Below, one piece after another: positions 6,415 to 15,394 of a stretch of DNA of 64,000 nt. Positions within the stretch are counted from its first letter, which is position 1. The number at the start of each line of letters is the position of its first letter. A model generated the notes under the pieces. It had not been told where the DNA came from and searched no databases. It saw only the letters and a list, made by a program, of their open reading frames with translations. The translations under genes and the position numbers were made by a program. Source of the stretch: Loktanella sp. IMCC34160 (GTDB lineage: Bacteria > Pseudomonadota > Alphaproteobacteria > Rhodobacterales > Rhodobacteraceae). The stretch spans positions 1-64,000 of the forward strand of contig NZ_SELP01000002.1 in the NCBI RefSeq assembly GCF_004145845.1, in the 5' to 3' direction.

Positions 6415-7761
6415 ATGGTTGGTTTGGTGAAATCCCGCATACATGACGGGATCGCCGTGATTGCCTTGGACAATCCGCCGGTCAATGCGCTTGGCGCTGG
6501 CCTGCGACGGGATCTGGCGGGCATTCTGGATCACCTGCGCGGTCGTTCGGGCGTTCTGGGCGCGGTCATCGGGGCACCGGGGCGGTCGTTTTCGGCCGGG
6601 CTTGACCTTCAGGATCTGGATGCCCCCATCACCCCGCCGTCCCTGCGTCAAATATGCGACCAGATCGAGGGGCTGCCCTTTCCAACCGTTGCGGTCCTGA
6701 CCGGAAGCACCCTTGGCGCGGGTCTGGAACTTGCACTGTCCTGCACCTGGCGTCTGTCCGACCCCGAGGCGGTGATCGGCCTTCCGGATGTGACCCTTGG
6801 CCTTGTGCCGGGCGCGGGCGGAACCCAACGCCTGCCACGGATCGTGGGGGCGGCGCAGGCGCTGAACATGCTGATGAGCGGGCAATCCATTAAACCCGGC
6901 GCGGCACAGAAGGCCGGGTTGGTGGACGGGATCGTGCGGGGGGAACCCCTGTCCGGCGGGGTACATTTCCTGAAGGCCAAGCAGGCATCGGGCGCGCCTG
7001 TGGTGGCCAGCCGGGACCGGCGCGACGGCTTTGCCGACCCGGATGCCTATTTGCGGCTGGTCTCGGAACGCAAGACCGCGCTGCGACAGTCCCGCTATCT
7101 TGCGCCGCGCCGCATTGCCGACTGTGTCGAGGCGGCGATCCTCTTGCCATTTGACGCCGGAATGGAGTTCGAGGCGGTCGCGCATGAGGAATGCCGGTCG
7201 GGGCCGCAATCCCATGCCCTGCGCCACATGTTCCGGGCCGAGCGCCGGATCGACCCGCGCTTTCTGTCGCGCGCAGACGGCAAGGGATGGGCGCTGCATC
7301 CGGAGGGCGAGGCGGTGGCCGAACGGCTGCGCCGGGCCTTGCGGGCGGCGGTGGACCATTTGGCAAGTCTCGGCGTGACGCCCGAGGCGATTGACCGCGC
7401 TTTGCTGGATCTGGGGTTCACCCAGGTGCCGTTCGGGCATCGGGTTGCGGGTGGCGCGTCGTCACGGGGGCATGACGCGGTGCAGCGGCGGGTCGTTGCC
7501 GCGCTGATGGCCGAAGGGTGCCGGATGGTCGAGGCGGGCGTTGTCGCCCGCGCGTCAGACATCGACGCCATCGCCGTCCACGGCATGTCCTACCCGCGCT
7601 GGCGCGGCGGGCCGATGCGCACTTCGGTGCAGTTCGGGTTGCTGGGATTGAAACGGGACATGGCCCATTGGGCCAAGGAAAGCCGCATCTGGGAGGCGCC
7701 CGCGCTGGTCGGTGAGGCCGTCAAATACGCCGCCGGGTTCGAGGCGCTGCCGACCGTCTAA
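6415..7761 (+). CDS. FadB-like enoyl-CoA hydratase / 3HCDH C-terminal protein lacking the Rossmann domain
   Basis: 448 aa. The N-terminal ~190 residues are a crotonase (enoyl-CoA hydratase/isomerase) domain: oxyanion-hole segment SFSAGLDL (58-65), GAGLELAL (101-108) with catalytic Glu105, and PGAGGTQRLPR (132-142). The second catalytic acid, usually Glu, is Asp125. The C-terminal ~150 residues resemble the C-terminal helical domain of 3-hydroxyacyl-CoA dehydrogenase (GHRVAGGASSRGHDAVQRR, YPRWRGGP). FadB/FadJ proteins are ~700 aa because an NAD-binding Rossmann domain lies between; no GxGxxG motif exists here. The protein can therefore at best hydrate or isomerise enoyl-CoAs. It converges with the small membrane-protein gene downstream. 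Confidence 0.8.
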   Translation: MVGLVKSRIHDGIAVIALDNPPVNALGAGLRRDLAGILDHLRGRSGVLGAVIGAPGRSFSAGLDLQDLDAPITPPSLRQICDQIEGLPFPTVAVLTGSTLGAGLELALSCTWRLSDPEAVIGLPDVTLGLVPGAGGTQRLPRIVGAAQALNMLMSGQSIKPGAAQKAGLVDGIVRGEPLSGGVHFLKAKQASGAPVVASRDRRDGFADPDAYLRLVSERKTALRQSRYLAPRRIADCVEAAILLPFDAGMEFEAVAHEECRSGPQSHALRHMFRAERRIDPRFLSRADGKGWALHPEGEAVAERLRRALRAAVDHLASLGVTPEAIDRALLDLGFTQVPFGHRVAGGASSRGHDAVQRRVVAALMAEGCRMVEAGVVARASDIDAIAVHGMSYPRWRGGPMRTSVQFGLLGLKRDMAHWAKESRIWEAPALVGEAVKYAAGFEALPTV

Positions 7762-7771
7762 CCTTGGTCGC

Positions 7772-7987
7772 TCAGGTCAGGATGACCCCGACCAGAACCA
7801 GAAGAAGCCCAAGGATCGACAAGAGCAGCGCGCCGATGTTGATCGGCAGGATGCGCGACATCCGCGCGCGCAGGGCATCGTCGTCCAGCCCGGCTTTGCG
7901 GGCACGGGCCACGGCGAAAATGCTCCAGACAATGCCGATCAGGCCGATGACAGAAATGCCTGCGCCGATCCAAACCAGTAGTTCCAT
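7772..7987 (-). CDS. Small two-helix membrane protein
   Basis: 71 aa from the ATG at 7987; longer in-frame starts add an unlikely polar leader. Two hydrophobic segments (about 4-24 and 48-70) flank a basic cytoplasmic-type stretch (ARARKAGLDDDALRARMSR). No family recognised beyond small inner-membrane proteins common in this order. It lies tail to tail with the FadB-like gene, 10 bp apart. Confidence 0.6.
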   Translation of the reverse strand: MELLVWIGAGISVIGLIGIVWSIFAVARARKAGLDDDALRARMSRILPINIGALLLSILGLLLVLVGVILT

Positions 7988-8132
7988 CTTGCCCGTTCCC
8001 GTCGTTTCAATTTCCGCCGACTGCCTAGACCCATCGCCCCCGACAGGCAAGGGCAAGCGGGCTTGCAGGACCGGGCGCGGCGGGCTAGGGAAGGGGCCTT
8101 GAATGCAACTTCCGATCAGGTCCGGGGGCCCA

Positions 8133-8384
8133 ATGTCCGAAAACGAATCCAGCGGCGGCGTCTATGGCGCAGAACTGCGCCAGTTCATCGAGCGCTTCGA
8201 ACGGCTTGAAGCCGAAAAGAAAGACATCGCCGATGCCCAGAAAGAGGTGATGGCCGAGGCCAAGGGCCGGGGCTATGACACCAAGGTCATGCGCAAGGTG
8301 ATTGCGCTGCGCAAGCGCGAACCCGATGATCTGGCCGAGGAAGAGGCGATGCTGGAAATGTACAAGGCCGCGCTGGGCATGTGA
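8133..8384 (+). CDS. gapR: GapR-like DUF2312 DNA-binding protein
   Basis: 83 aa from the ATG at 8133, which follows a GGGGG tract; an upstream ATG at 8103 would add 10 unlikely residues. DUF2312 proteins such as Caulobacter GapR are nucleoid-associated dimers/tetramers that clamp overtwisted DNA ahead of replication and transcription. The family pattern is visible: a long first helix ([25 protein letters not shown]), then [21 protein letters not shown] and a terminal acidic helix ending MYKAALGM. A strong terminator follows directly. Confidence 0.85.
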   Translation: MSENESSGGVYGAELRQFIERFERLEAEKKDIADAQKEVMAEAKGRGYDTKVMRKVIALRKREPDDLAEEEAMLEMYKAALGM

Positions 8385-8406
8385 CCCGGCCTTGGGCCAG
8401 AACGAC

Positions 8407-8430
8407 AAAGGGCGCCGCTGGCGCCCTTTT
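8407..8430 (+). terminator. Rho-independent terminator after gapR
   Basis: Perfect 7-bp stem GGGCGCC/GGCGCCC (8410-8416 with 8420-8426) with a GCT loop, preceded by AAA and followed by TTTT. It can act in both directions, serving gapR. Confidence 0.85.
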
Positions 8431-8459
8431 GCATTTTCAGCCCAATCATTTGATGCCGG

Positions 8460-9338
8460 TCAGGGCGCGATGAAATTGACCCCCGGCATCCGGGCGATTT
8501 CGTGGACGTCGTCGTCGTAAAGCTCGGTCAGCTGGTCCATCACCTCTTCGGTCCAGCCGGGCAGGTCGTATTCCTCTTCCACCTCGTCATCCTTGGCGAA
8601 TTTGTCGAGGAAGGCCGAGATGATCCGCCGTTTCTGCAATTCGGACTTTGGCGGATGGCCCTTGATGTAGGCCAGAAACCGGCTCATGCCTTCGTCGGTC
8701 ATGATCGACTGGATCAGGTCGAACCCACCCTTGATCGGGGTCAGCGGGTCGATGCCCGACAATTCGCGCAGCAGCTGCGCCCAGATCAGCGGCGTGTCTT
8801 CGTTGCACCAGACCGTGACCGACGCGCGCGGGACAGCGGCCCGGATCCGGGCGATCAGGCTGGACCAACGAATGTCATCCAACGCGATCCCCCCCAGAAA
8901 CTGGGCAAAGTCGTTGCGGTTGTCGCAGTCCCGAAAGACCGCCGGAACAAAGGTGGCCGGATTGCGGATGCCGATGAACAATTCCAGATCGTCCTGCGGA
9001 AACAGGTCGGACAGGCCGGTGACCTTTTGTTCGGCAAGACCGTAGAACTGCCCCTCTTCAAACACCCGGTGCGGAAAGCAGATGAACCGGTCGTGGCTCA
9101 TCACCACCCGGTTGGCCTGTTCGTCGTCCAGGATCGCATCCAACAGGATATCACGCGTGTCGGGCGCGGGCTGTGCCCCATCAAGGTTCTGAATCGTTTC
9201 GCGGATCAGGCGGCGGTATTTCCCCGGCCCGGGAACCTTGATTCCCTGATCGGTGAAGGACTGCGCGTTCTTCAAAAGGGATTTGAGGAGCCGCTCCTCA
9301 TCGGTGCAATTAGCCCCGATATGGTAGACGATCTGCAT
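8460..9338 (-). CDS. Conserved hypothetical protein, possibly sulfotransferase-like
   Basis: 292 aa from the ATG at 9338 (MQIVYHIGANCTDEERLL); an upstream frame extension is unlikely. The N-terminal strand-loop-helix IVYHIGANCTDEERLLKSL recalls the start of sulfotransferase-fold proteins (HIGxxKTGTT), but the lysine/threonine phosphate-binding residues are missing. The rest (IGIRNPATFVPAVFRDC, VTVWCNEDTPLIWAQLL) fits the same fold family loosely. Acidic C-terminus. Divergent from the ABC permease gene. Function unknown; the fold assignment is tentative. Confidence 0.6.
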   Translation of the reverse strand: MQIVYHIGANCTDEERLLKSLLKNAQSFTDQGIKVPGPGKYRRLIRETIQNLDGAQPAPDTRDILLDAILDDEQANRVVMSHDRFICFPHRVFEEGQFYGLAEQKVTGLSDLFPQDDLELFIGIRNPATFVPAVFRDCDNRNDFAQFLGGIALDDIRWSSLIARIRAAVPRASVTVWCNEDTPLIWAQLLRELSGIDPLTPIKGGFDLIQSIMTDEGMSRFLAYIKGHPPKSELQKRRIISAFLDKFAKDDEVEEEYDLPGWTEEVMDQLTELYDDDVHEIARMPGVNFIAP

Positions 9339-9433
9339 TTCCCGACCTGCCCGTCGTTCGTGTTCCGGTTTTCGTTTTGGGCAGTATAACGTCATTTCTG
9401 GACAGTGAAACCGGTTTCCGATAACCGAGCCAT

Positions 9434-11083
9434 ATGTCCGAGCAAACTGGTCAGATATTCACGCCGCGCCGGTTCCGCACCGATCCCTGGTCGGTCGGGG
9501 CGATTGTGATCGCCGTTCTTGTCCTGCTGCCGATCGTGGCGGTTCTTTGGTTCGCCGCGACGCCGACCGACAATATCTGGCCGCACCTGATGCGCACGAC
9601 CCTGCCACGCTATCTGGGCAATACGGCGATCCTGATGTTCGGGGTTGGGCTGCTTACGGCGGCCATCGGCACCGGGGCGGCCTGGCTGGTGACGATGTAC
9701 CGCTTTCCCGGAGTGGGCTGGATTCAATGGGCGCTTTTGCTTCCGTTGGCGGTTCCAGCCTATGTCGGGGCCTTTGCCCTGGTGGATTTCCTTGAATATG
9801 CGGGGCCGGTGCAAACCGCGCTTCGGACGGCCTTCGGTTGGGGCAATGCGCAGGACTACTGGTTCCCCGCGATCCGGACCCGGACGGCGGCGATCATCGT
9901 GCTTGCCGCCTCGCTGTACCCCTACGTCTACATCCTTGCCCGCGCGGCGTTCCGCGAACAAAGCGGCGCCGGGTTCGAGGTCGCCCGCGCGTTGGGTGTC
10001 GGTCCCCTTGGGCGGCTTCTTCGTGTCGGCCTGCCGCTGGCGCGCCCGGCCATCGCCGCCGGTGTGGCCGTGGTGATGATGGAAACGGTCAATGACTTCG
10101 GCACGGTCGATTATTTCGCGGTCCAGACGCTGACGACGGGCATTTTCACCGTCTGGCTTCAGGGCGGCAACCTTGGCGGTGCGGCGCAACTGGCGACGGT
10201 CGTGCTTGGGCTGGTGGTCATTCTGGTGACGCTGGAAAAGATCAGCCGCCGCAAAAGCAGGGTCTACGGGTCGGCGCGCGGGATGCGCCCGGTCACGGCC
10301 ACGCCCTTGCCGGGGCTGGCGGGCTGGGCGGCGACGCTGGCCTGCCTGCTGCCTTTCACGGCGGGGTTCCTGTTGCCGGTGGGTGTGCTTCTGAGCCATG
10401 CGTTCGACGCCTCGGACTGGGCCGCGCCGGGGCTGGTGCGGGCGCTGTGGCACACGGTTGCGGTGGGCGGCATTGCCGCCTTTCTGACGGTGCTTGGCGG
10501 GGTCTTCATGGTCTATGGGGTCCGGCTGTCGGGCTATCGCCTGCCGCGGCTTCTGATGCCTGTCACGGCGATCGGCTATGCCGCGCCGGGGGCGGTTCTG
10601 GGCTTGGGCATTCTGGTGCCGCTGGCGGCCTTGGACAACCGGGTGGCCGATGCGATCTGGGGCGCGACGGGCTGGGACCCCGGCCTGATCCTGACCGGCA
10701 GCGCGGCGGCGCTGGTCGTCGCCTATGTGGTGCGGTTCTTTGCGATTGCGCAGGGGGCGGCGGATGCGGCGCTGGGCCGGGTGTCACCGTCCCTGCCAAT
10801 GGCCGCGCGGTCGCTGGGGCAAACAGCGGGGGGCGCCTTGCGCCGGGTCTACGTGCCGCTGATCCGTGCCTCGATCGGGTCGACCCTGCTTCTGGTCTTC
10901 GTGGATTGCGTCAAGGAACTGCCCGCGACCCTGCTGCTGCGCCCCTTCAACTACGACACGCTGGCGACGCGGGTGCATGAAAAGGCCAGCCTTGAAAATA
11001 TCACCGAGGCGTCGACCGCCGCGCTGATGATCGTGGCGGTGGGGCTGATCGCGGTCGGTCTTTTGGCGCGCGCGAACCGCTGA
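9434..11083 (+). CDS. Iron(III)-type ABC transporter permease (FbpB-like)
   Basis: 549 aa, two fused binding-protein-dependent permease domains with about 12 membrane spans. Each half carries an EAA-type loop: around 185-205 (EVARALGVGPLGRLLRVGLPLARPAI) and around 455-480 (AARSLGQTAGGALRRVYVPLIRASI). This architecture is typical of FbpB/SfuB/HitB ferric-iron importers, where one long polypeptide replaces two permease subunits. The ATPase and periplasmic binding protein are not adjacent and must be encoded elsewhere. Substrate is inferred from family only. Confidence 0.85.
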   Translation: MSEQTGQIFTPRRFRTDPWSVGAIVIAVLVLLPIVAVLWFAATPTDNIWPHLMRTTLPRYLGNTAILMFGVGLLTAAIGTGAAWLVTMYRFPGVGWIQWALLLPLAVPAYVGAFALVDFLEYAGPVQTALRTAFGWGNAQDYWFPAIRTRTAAIIVLAASLYPYVYILARAAFREQSGAGFEVARALGVGPLGRLLRVGLPLARPAIAAGVAVVMMETVNDFGTVDYFAVQTLTTGIFTVWLQGGNLGGAAQLATVVLGLVVILVTLEKISRRKSRVYGSARGMRPVTATPLPGLAGWAATLACLLPFTAGFLLPVGVLLSHAFDASDWAAPGLVRALWHTVAVGGIAAFLTVLGGVFMVYGVRLSGYRLPRLLMPVTAIGYAAPGAVLGLGILVPLAALDNRVADAIWGATGWDPGLILTGSAAALVVAYVVRFFAIAQGAADAALGRVSPSLPMAARSLGQTAGGALRRVYVPLIRASIGSTLLLVFVDCVKELPATLLLRPFNYDTLATRVHEKASLENITEASTAALMIVAVGLIAVGLLARANR

Positions 11084-11130
11084 AACAGGGTTGCAAGGGC
11101 CGCGCCGCCCGCGTAAATCCGTGCCCGAGT

Positions 11131-11206
11131 GCCCCTATAGCTCAGCTGGTAGAGCAACTGATTTGTAATCAGTGGGTCGGGAGTTCGAGTCTCTCTGGGG
11201 GCACCA
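11131..11206 (+). tRNA. tRNA-Thr(UGU)
   Basis: Complete 76-nt cloverleaf with encoded CCA. Acceptor GCCCCTA/TGGGGGC, D-arm GCTC-AGCTGGTA-GAGC, anticodon arm ACTGA-TTTGTAA-TCAGT giving anticodon TGT, T-arm GGGAG-TTCGAGT-CTCTC, then ACCA. A strong terminator follows. Confidence 0.97.
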
Positions 11207-11211
11207 TTTCA

Positions 11212-11250
11212 GCAAAGGGCCTGCCCGATCGGGGCGGGCCCTTTGCTTTG
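11212..11250 (+). terminator. Terminator after tRNA-Thr
   Basis: Stem GCAAAGGGCC/GGCCCTTTGC with an inner GCCC/GGGC extension, followed by TTTGT. The 200 bp from here to the next gene show nothing else I can identify. Confidence 0.75.
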
Positions 11251-11465
11251 TCTGATGTGGCAAAGCGCGGTCTGGCGCGCGACGGCATCAAACGGCCAGC
11301 CTTGCAGGCTGCATCGCCGATATCTGCCTGATTTTTGTGCGCGACCGGGCCGACTGCCTGAAAGGCGGGCGCGTCCGTGGCGCAATTGCCTTTCCACATG
11401 CGGGATTTTGTCTGTAGCGTGAGGGAGATGTCTGGCCATGATTACGAAGGACTGGGGAAGACCTG

Positions 11466-12890
11466 ATGACCGACGCGGCACTATTCGACGAGATGTGGGG
11501 CAGCGACAACGCCCTGCGCGACCCCTATCGTACGTTTCACGGTTGGCTGGATCAGGAAGACCCGGCCCGGCTGCGGGCCAAGCAGCGCGAGGCGGAAGAC
11601 CTGTTTCGCCTTACCGGCATTACATTCAACGTCTATGGCAAGGCCGATGCCGAGGAGCGGCTGATCCCCTTCGACATCATCCCGCGCATCATTTCCGGCG
11701 CGGAATGGTACCGGTTGTCGCGTGGGATCGAACAGCGGGTCCGGGCAATCAACGCATTTCTGCACGACATCTACCACAAGCAGGAGATCGTGAAGGCCGG
11801 GCGCATCCCCGAAGAGATGATCAGCCGGAACGAGGCCTTCCTGCCGCAGATGATCGGGGTGGAGCCGCCGGGTGGTGTCTATACCCATATCGTGGGCATC
11901 GACCTTGTGCGTACTGGTCCGGGCGAGTTTTTCGTGCTCGAGGACAACGCCCGCACCCCGTCCGGGGTGAGCTATATGCTGGAAAACCGGGAAACCATGC
12001 TGCAGATGTTCCCAGAACTGTTCTCGCAGAACCGCGTGCAGTCGGTGCAGAACTATCCGGTGGATCTGCGCCGGTCCCTGTCGGCCTGCGCGCCCGCCTG
12101 TGCGGCGGCGGATCCGGTGGTCGCGGTGCTGACGCCCGGGATCTACAATTCGGCCTATTACGAACATGCCTTCCTTGCCGACCAGATGGGCGTGGAACTG
12201 GTCGAAGGGCACGATCTGCGGGTCGTTGACGGGCGGGTCGCCATGCGCACCACCCGTGGCTACAAGGCGATTGACGTGCTGTATCGCCGGGTCGACGACG
12301 ATTTCCTTGATCCGCTGAATTTCGATCCCGAAAGCATGTTGGGCGTTCCGGGGATCATGGATGTCTACCGGGCCGGGGGGATCACCATCGCCAACGCGCC
12401 GGGCACCGGCATTGCCGACGACAAGGCGATCTACAGCTACATGCCCGAGATCGTGGAATTCTACACCGGAGAGCAGCCGCTGCTGCCGAACGTCCAGACG
12501 TGGCGCTGTTCGGAACCGGACGCGCTGGCCTATGTCCTCGACAATCTAGAAGATCTCGTCGTGAAAGAGGTGCACGGGTCGGGCGGCTATGGGATGCTGA
12601 TCGGCCCGACCGCGACGAAGAAGGATATCGCGACCTTCCGCAAGAAACTTCAGGCGCGGCCGGGAAACTACATCGCCCAACCGACGCTGTCGCTGTCCAC
12701 CGTGCCTATCTTTTCCCGCGCGGGGCTGACCCCCCGCCACGTGGACCTGCGGCCCTTCGTCCTTGTCAGCCCCGGCAAGGTGCATGTCACCCCCGGCGGG
12801 TTGACCCGCGTGGCCCTGAAGAAGGGGTCGCTCGTGGTCAATTCCTCGCAAGGGGGCGGGACCAAGGACACCTGGGTGCTGGAGGACTGA
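11466..12890 (+). CDS. Circularly permuted type 2 ATP-grasp protein
   Basis: 474 aa, cytoplasmic. Circularly permuted ATP-grasp enzymes are predicted amide/peptide-bond ligases. Family landmarks: FNVYG near the N-terminus, EDNARTPSGVSYMLENR (about 158-174), LTPGIYNSAYYEHAFLADQMG (about 223-243), the nucleotide-binding segment VVKEVHGSGGYGMLIGP (about 362-378) and the C-terminal RPFVLV...GLTRVA. Its stop codon overlaps the start of the alpha-E gene (TGATG), and four genes follow one another closely. Comparative genomics by others links ATP-grasp, alpha-E, transglutaminase and Anbu-type protease as one peptide-synthesis system; the substrate is unknown. Confidence 0.9.
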   Translation: MTDAALFDEMWGSDNALRDPYRTFHGWLDQEDPARLRAKQREAEDLFRLTGITFNVYGKADAEERLIPFDIIPRIISGAEWYRLSRGIEQRVRAINAFLHDIYHKQEIVKAGRIPEEMISRNEAFLPQMIGVEPPGGVYTHIVGIDLVRTGPGEFFVLEDNARTPSGVSYMLENRETMLQMFPELFSQNRVQSVQNYPVDLRRSLSACAPACAAADPVVAVLTPGIYNSAYYEHAFLADQMGVELVEGHDLRVVDGRVAMRTTRGYKAIDVLYRRVDDDFLDPLNFDPESMLGVPGIMDVYRAGGITIANAPGTGIADDKAIYSYMPEIVEFYTGEQPLLPNVQTWRCSEPDALAYVLDNLEDLVVKEVHGSGGYGMLIGPTATKKDIATFRKKLQARPGNYIAQPTLSLSTVPIFSRAGLTPRHVDLRPFVLVSPGKVHVTPGGLTRVALKKGSLVVNSSQGGGTKDTWVLED

Positions 12891-13837
12891 TGGCCATGCT
12901 GGGGAAAACTGCAAACGGGCTGTTCTGGATGTCCCGCTATCTTGAGCGGGCGGAGAATATCGCGCGGCTGATCGAAACCGGGCAGCGGATCGGGCTGACC
13001 CGCCTGGGCAATAGCGAAGAGGAATGGACTTCGGTGCTGGAATCCGCCGGGTCGCTGGGGGCCTTTCTGGCGGAAAACGGCACGGTGACGAAGGAGGCGG
13101 CGATCAACTGGATGTTGCGCGCCCGCGAAAATCCGTCGTCGATTCAGTCCTGTATCCATTCGGCCCGCCAGAACGCGCGGCTTGTGCGCACCGCGATCAC
13201 GGGCGAACTGTGGGAGGCGATCAACGCCACCTATATGGACAGCAAGACCCTGCTGGCCCGCAAGGTTTCGGAACGGGACATGCCCCATGTCATGCGGCTG
13301 ATCCGGCAGAACGCGGCACTGGTGCGGGGCATGACCCACGGGACAATGCTGCGCAATGAAATCTATGATTTCCTGCGCCTTGGCACCTTTCTGGAACGGG
13401 CCGACAACACCGCCCGCATTCTTGACGTGAAATACTACGTCCTGCTTCCCTCGGTCCGGTCGGTCGGCACCTCGATCGACAACGTCCAGTGGGAAAGCAT
13501 CCTGCGGTCGGTGTCGGCGCGGGGCGGGTTCCGCATGGAATACGGGGCCACCGGCGGGCCGCAGGAAATCACGCATTTCCTGATCCTCGACAAACGGATG
13601 CCGCGCAGCCTTGCCTTCTGCGTCAACAAACTGAAAACCAACCTCGGATACCTCAATTCCGGCCAGCCGCAGCGCTGCCCGGCGCAGCGGCTCGTTGCCG
13701 ATTTGGAAAGCCGCTACCTGTCGCACGACGTCGCTGCGATCTTCGACTACGGGCTGCACGAATTCATCCAGGATGTGCTGGACAGCCTGTCAAAGGTGTC
13801 GCGGCAAATCGAAATCGACTTCAGGTTCTATGAGTGA
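12890..13837 (+). CDS. Alpha-E domain protein (DUF403)
   Basis: 315 aa from the ATG at 12890 overlapping the previous stop. All-helical alpha-E domain, recognised by the opening MLGKTANGLFWMSRYLERAENIARLIE and by FLERADNTARILDVKYY in the middle. These proteins nearly always accompany circularly permuted ATP-grasp enzymes and transglutaminases; biochemical role undefined. Its end overlaps the start of the transglutaminase gene by 8 nt, indicating translational coupling. Confidence 0.9.
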   Translation: MAMLGKTANGLFWMSRYLERAENIARLIETGQRIGLTRLGNSEEEWTSVLESAGSLGAFLAENGTVTKEAAINWMLRARENPSSIQSCIHSARQNARLVRTAITGELWEAINATYMDSKTLLARKVSERDMPHVMRLIRQNAALVRGMTHGTMLRNEIYDFLRLGTFLERADNTARILDVKYYVLLPSVRSVGTSIDNVQWESILRSVSARGGFRMEYGATGGPQEITHFLILDKRMPRSLAFCVNKLKTNLGYLNSGQPQRCPAQRLVADLESRYLSHDVAAIFDYGLHEFIQDVLDSLSKVSRQIEIDFRFYE

Positions 13838-14639
13838 CCCCATGCGTCTGACCATCCATCACACGACCCGCTATCGCTTTGCCGAACCGGTGACCTTTGC
13901 CTTGCAGCAAGTGCGCAAGACGCCAAAATCGACCGCCCAGCAAACGGTTGTCGACTGGCAGACCAATGTGCAGGGCGGGCGCAAGGAGTTGTCGTTCGAA
14001 GACCATCACAACAACACCGTCGAACTGGTCAGCATGGACCGCGGGGTTGTCGAACTGGACATCGTGTCGGATGGGACAGTGGACTTGACCGAAACACACG
14101 GCGTTGTCGGGCCGCACCGGGGGCCGGCGCCGCTGTGGCTCTACCTGCGGTCCACCGACCGGACCGAGGCCGGGCCGGGCGTCCGGGACCTGCTGCGCGG
14201 CATGGACGCAGACCAGCCGCTTCCCGCCCTGCATGAGCTGTCCGAACGGATTCGTGACAGGATCGCCTATGAGATCGGCGCTTCTGAATCCAGCTGGGGC
14301 GCAGAAGAGGCGATCGCCGCCGGGCGCGGCGTTTGTCAGGACCATGCCCACGCCTTTCTTGCCTGCGCCCGCCGCCTTGGCATCCCCGCACGGTATGTGT
14401 CGGGCTATCTGATGCTGGACGACCGGACCACGCAGGACGCGATGCACGCCTGGGCCGAAGCCCATGTCGAGGGGCTGGGCTGGGTCGGGTTCGACGTGTC
14501 AAACGGCATTTCCCCTGATACCCGCTATGTCCGGGTCGCAACGGGGCTGGACTATTCCGATGCCGCGCCGGTATCTGGCACACGGGTCGGCGGCGCGGGC
14601 GAGGTGCTCGAGGTGCGGATCGACGTGGCACAGCAGTGA
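13830..14639 (+). CDS. Transglutaminase-like cysteine protease family protein
   Basis: 269 aa from the ATG at 13830; the ATG at 13842 (MRLTIHHTTRYRF) matches the usual start of the family and may be the true one. N-terminal bacterial transglutaminase-like domain, then a papain-fold core with the triad visible: Cys in GVCQDHAHAF, His in AMHAWAE, Asp in GFDVSNG. In this operon type the enzyme is expected to hydrolyse or transfer the peptide bonds made by the ATP-grasp ligase. No signal peptide, so cytoplasmic. Confidence 0.9.
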   Translation: MSDPMRLTIHHTTRYRFAEPVTFALQQVRKTPKSTAQQTVVDWQTNVQGGRKELSFEDHHNNTVELVSMDRGVVELDIVSDGTVDLTETHGVVGPHRGPAPLWLYLRSTDRTEAGPGVRDLLRGMDADQPLPALHELSERIRDRIAYEIGASESSWGAEEAIAAGRGVCQDHAHAFLACARRLGIPARYVSGYLMLDDRTTQDAMHAWAEAHVEGLGWVGFDVSNGISPDTRYVRVATGLDYSDAAPVSGTRVGGAGEVLEVRIDVAQQ

Positions 14640-14646
14640 GGGCCGG

Positions 14647-15387
14647 ATGACATATTGCGTTGGAATGATGCTGGACGCGGGCCTTGTGTTCATGTCCGAC
14701 ACCCGCACGAACGCCGGCATCGACAATATCTCCAGCTTTCGCAAGATGACGGTCTGGGAAGAGCCGGGCGACAGGGTCATTACCCTTCTGTCCTCTGGCA
14801 ATCTTGCCACCACGCAGGCCGTTGTCAGCCTGCTGGACGAACGCACCAAGACGCCCGAGGATCGACAGCCTTCCCTGCTGGCCGCCCCGTCGATGTTTCA
14901 GGCGGCGCGGCTGGTTGCCGCGACCCTGCGCGAGGTGATCAGCCAGCACCGCGAGGGCGGGCAGGAAGCAGCAAGCTCTTTTGGGGCGACCCTGATCCTT
15001 GGCGGGCAGATCGCGGGCGGGCCGCCGCGCCTGTTCCTGATCTACCCCGAAGGCAATTTCATCGAGGCCAGCCCCGACACCCCGTTCTTCCAGATCGGCG
15101 AGACGAAGTATGGCCGTCCGATCCTTGTCCGGGCCTACAATCCCGCCATGGGCTTTGAAGAGGCGATGCGCCTTTTGCTGGTCAGCTTCGATTCGACGGT
15201 AAAGGCCAATCTTTCGGTGGGCGCGCCGTTCGATTTCCATATCTACAGCACCGACAGCCTTGCGGTCGAAACCCGAGGCCGGATCGACGCGGATGATCCC
15301 TATCTTCTGTCGATCTCGGAGGGGTGGGGCGACGCGCTGAAGGCGGCGCTGGACCGGCTGCCGCCCTTTACCCTGCCCGCGGAATAG
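14647..15387 (+). CDS. Anbu-type proteasome-related peptidase
   Basis: 246 aa from the ATG at 14647. Anbu is an Ntn-hydrolase related to proteasome beta subunits. The start MTYCVGM exposes Thr after Met removal, the expected nucleophile, and MSDTRTNAGIDNISSFRKM provides the conserved Asp/Arg and Lys region. It is the last gene of the ATP-grasp operon, 7 bp after the transglutaminase gene. Likely an ATP-independent peptidase for products of this pathway; that link is inferred from conserved neighbourhood. Confidence 0.9.
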   Translation: MTYCVGMMLDAGLVFMSDTRTNAGIDNISSFRKMTVWEEPGDRVITLLSSGNLATTQAVVSLLDERTKTPEDRQPSLLAAPSMFQAARLVAATLREVISQHREGGQEAASSFGATLILGGQIAGGPPRLFLIYPEGNFIEASPDTPFFQIGETKYGRPILVRAYNPAMGFEEAMRLLLVSFDSTVKANLSVGAPFDFHIYSTDSLAVETRGRIDADDPYLLSISEGWGDALKAALDRLPPFTLPAE

Positions 15388-15394
15388 GCGCGGG

